From: Pseudisothecium myosuroides
Taxonomy: Eukaryota; Streptophyta; Bryopsida; Hypnales; Lembophyllaceae
Reading direction: 5' to 3'
Assembly: GCA_951799445.1 (NCBI GenBank)
Contig: OX637290.1
Coordinates: 1,428,501 to 1,492,500, forward strand
DNA: 64,000 nt
The position numbers and the translations under genes are program-made. A model generated the notes under the pieces. It ran no database searches, was not told the DNA's origin, and saw only the letters and a list, made by a program, of their open reading frames with translations. Positions within the stretch are counted from its first letter, which is position 1. Each line of letters starts with the position of its first letter. This document shows, in pieces, positions 62,445-64,000 of the stretch.

Positions 62445-64000
62445 TCATCGCCAAGTAGGTCGCTGCACAGATGCCGCCGTGGTATCCGCAGAATTGCCAT
62501 CCGAAAGTGCCACCGACACCTGCGACTGCGGGTGAAGCGCTTGCATCTTCTCCCGCAGCTTGGCAGCTTCTTTTAAAGAGTTTGAATGCGAGACTTTGTG
62601 CAGTTGTTGCTGCACCCGTGGTTTGGTGGCCACGACGACGGGCGACAGCAATTTCGTTGCAAGCACAGGACCTTCGCAGCTGCCCACACTCTCCCGGTCG
62701 TCACTGTGGTCACGGTAGTGCCTCCGTTCCTCCACTTCGGGACGGACAGACTCTTCACTCGTGACGACGTCACTGGAGGTCGAAAACTCGTTGAATTCCT
62801 GCTGGAATTGATCTTCGAATTTGTGGTTTTTGATCTTGTCTGCTGCATTTGATCTTCGGGGAGGTGGCGGTGGGGAGGGATCGTGCACTGGTAGTGGTGG
62901 CGGCGGTGGCGCAGGGATGGCGGATTGCAACAACCCCGCGGCGTGTTGCTGGCGCAGCGAGAGAGGCCACCCAAGGTTCACTTCCACGCTGCCGATGTCG
63001 GTGGTGCACATGCCCACCGTGCTCTTCATGGACAAGCTCTCGCTCTCGGGCGGAGGATTCACGGGCGGCTCGAATTCGTTGTTGAAAACGCGGTTCTGCG
63101 AGTTTTGGTTGCTCATACGCGTGGCGCGCTCCAGCCAGTTGCGCACCCACCCGGGCTTATCCGGGAGGCGATCGTCGGTGATCCAGCCTTTGGAAGCAGG
63201 TCCTCTAGTTCGCCATCGCTGTCTGGAAAGCGCGTACTCCATTGCGCGCTCGCGCTTCATAGCCGCCTCCTGCCGGCTCCGGAGAAGCGCCTGGTGATCC
63301 TGCGCCGAACGCAAGCTGCCGTTCCAGCCCTTGTTCACGCGCGGCGGCGGCGGATTCCGACGCTGCTTCTGCGGGTCGGTACGGGACATCTGCGTGCTGA
63401 TCGAAGGCGCTTCCTCTACCGACAGCTCGCTAGAAGCCTCCTCCTCGTCCTCCTCCTCCTCCAACTCCTCCAACTCTTCACTTGGGGTCGAGCTCTCTCG
63501 CAGAATCGCGAACTTGCTTCGCGCTTGATGACCACGATACGCCGCCTGAATCTTCACCGCCGCGGCAATCACGTAATCCGTGCTCTTCTCGCCACTCTCT
63601 TCCCTGCCATTCTCTTCTCTGACATTCAAATTCCCGCATTGTTCACCACGAAGCTCACCGACAGTCTCAGTCGAGCGTCTCACTGCAAACTCCGGTGACG
63701 ACGAGGATGCAGGAGGAGGAAGTGGACAGCCTTCCGTTTTCGAACTTGGGGAATCTCTCGGAGTGATGAGCTTCTTCACTTTCACAAGCCCAATCGCCGG
63801 ATTCGCTTCGACAGGCGGCGAATGCGCCGAAAGCTTGTTGACAGCGTCTTTTGGAGTGGGCGAGAATTTCACTTTCAGAATTCGTGGTTGTGGCGACGGC
63901 CCCGCGCATAGTTTCGGCGACGGTGGCCGTCCTCCCAGCAGCGGTCCCGAGAGCTGTTTCCTCACTTGCAACGGCGACGAGACGAGGCCCCCTTGCTGCC
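62445..64000 (-). CDS. IQ67-domain (IQD) calmodulin-binding protein, 5' end outside window
   Basis: The frame is open from the right window edge to TGA at 62445 (about 518 residues visible). No ATG precedes TTG-Gln-Val-Arg-Lys, so the start lies outside. It has a clear IQ motif, AAVKIQAAYRGHQARSKFA, for calmodulin binding, then a Glu-rich stretch. The IQD signature follows: WNGSLRSAQDHQALLRSRQE, AAMKRERAMEYALSRQRW and WVRNWLERAT. Next is a proline-rich linker (two runs of P) and a C-terminal helix-prone region (LKEAAKLREKMQALHPQ). IQD proteins are plant scaffolds linking calcium signals to microtubules and membranes. Compared with typical members, the second and third IQ repeats after the first are replaced by the acidic insert. 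The visible part is one exon. Confidence 0.85.
   Translation of the reverse strand, partial: QQGGLVSSPLQVRKQLSGPLLGGRPPSPKLCAGPSPQPRILKVKFSPTPKDAVNKLSAHSPPVEANPAIGLVKVKKLITPRDSPSSKTEGCPLPPPASSSSPEFAVRRSTETVGELRGEQCGNLNVREENGREESGEKSTDYVIAAAVKIQAAYRGHQARSKFAILRESSTPSEELEELEEEEDEEEASSELSVEEAPSISTQMSRTDPQKQRRNPPPPRVNKGWNGSLRSAQDHQALLRSRQEAAMKRERAMEYALSRQRWRTRGPASKGWITDDRLPDKPGWVRNWLERATRMSNQNSQNRVFNNEFEPPVNPPPESESLSMKSTVGMCTTDIGSVEVNLGWPLSLRQQHAAGLLQSAIPAPPPPPLPVHDPSPPPPPRRSNAADKIKNHKFEDQFQQEFNEFSTSSDVVTSEESVRPEVEERRHYRDHSDDRESVGSCEGPVLATKLLSPVVVATKPRVQQQLHKVSHSNSLKEAAKLREKMQALHPQSQVSVALSDGNSADTTAASVQRPTWR

Noticed and set aside
62925..63698. 257-codon + ORF antisense to the IQD gene
   Set aside because: Expected antisense openness in GC-rich coding DNA. 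The minus frame carries the IQ motif and IQD signatures.

Overview
This is nuclear DNA of a land plant. The evidence is spliced genes with GT-AG introns, a fused BIO3-BIO1-type biotin gene, a legume-lectin receptor kinase, an IQ67-domain protein, a plant PLAC8-type protein, AT-rich intergenic DNA full of small inverted-repeat elements, and telomere-type CCCTAAA blocks. The exact lineage cannot be fixed by eye. A bryophyte or other seedless plant is my tentative guess. I saw no organellar, bacterial, rRNA, tRNA or CRISPR sequence.

Layout. 1-7.0 kb is AT-rich and holds repeats, including several elements bounded by TTAA. 7.7-10.2 kb carries an intact L-type lectin receptor-like kinase (+, two exons). 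10.2-23.3 kb is repeat-rich, with more TTAA elements (one nested in another), a perfect foldback element, and a second copy of the left-edge repeat. 24.3-30.2 kb is a 15-exon alanine aminotransferase gene (+). 30.3-35.9 kb is mostly non-coding: a long foldback element, a Stowaway-type MITE, and three weak ORFs or gene remnants. 36.0-36.6 kb is a single-exon PLAC8-family gene (-). 37-41.3 kb is AT-rich. 41.4-48.0 kb is a 16-exon bifunctional biotin gene (+) joining dethiobiotin synthetase to diaminopelargonate aminotransferase. 48-51.7 kb is AT-rich. 52.7-55.6 kb is a secreted or vacuolar protein with three saposin B domains (+). 55.6-59.2 kb is AT-rich. 59.2-61.6 kb is a 7-exon methyltransferase-like gene (-). 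From 62.4 kb to the right edge is the 3' part of an IQD-family calmodulin-binding protein gene (-), open at the window end.

The genes are unrelated housekeeping and signalling genes and do not form a pathway or cluster. Exon structures were built by joining reading frames at splice sites. In each of the four spliced multi-exon models all junctions keep frame, and most junctions restore a recognisable family motif.

The most interesting non-genic signal is a family of non-autonomous elements with ends TTAA-CCCCTAAAGG...CCTTTAGGGG-TTAA. At least four complete copies are present. For one copy (3487-4437) the window also contains a related unoccupied site (31760-31763), which supports TTAA target duplication of the piggyBac type. 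The most interesting gene is the methyltransferase-like one, because I recognise its motifs but cannot name the family.
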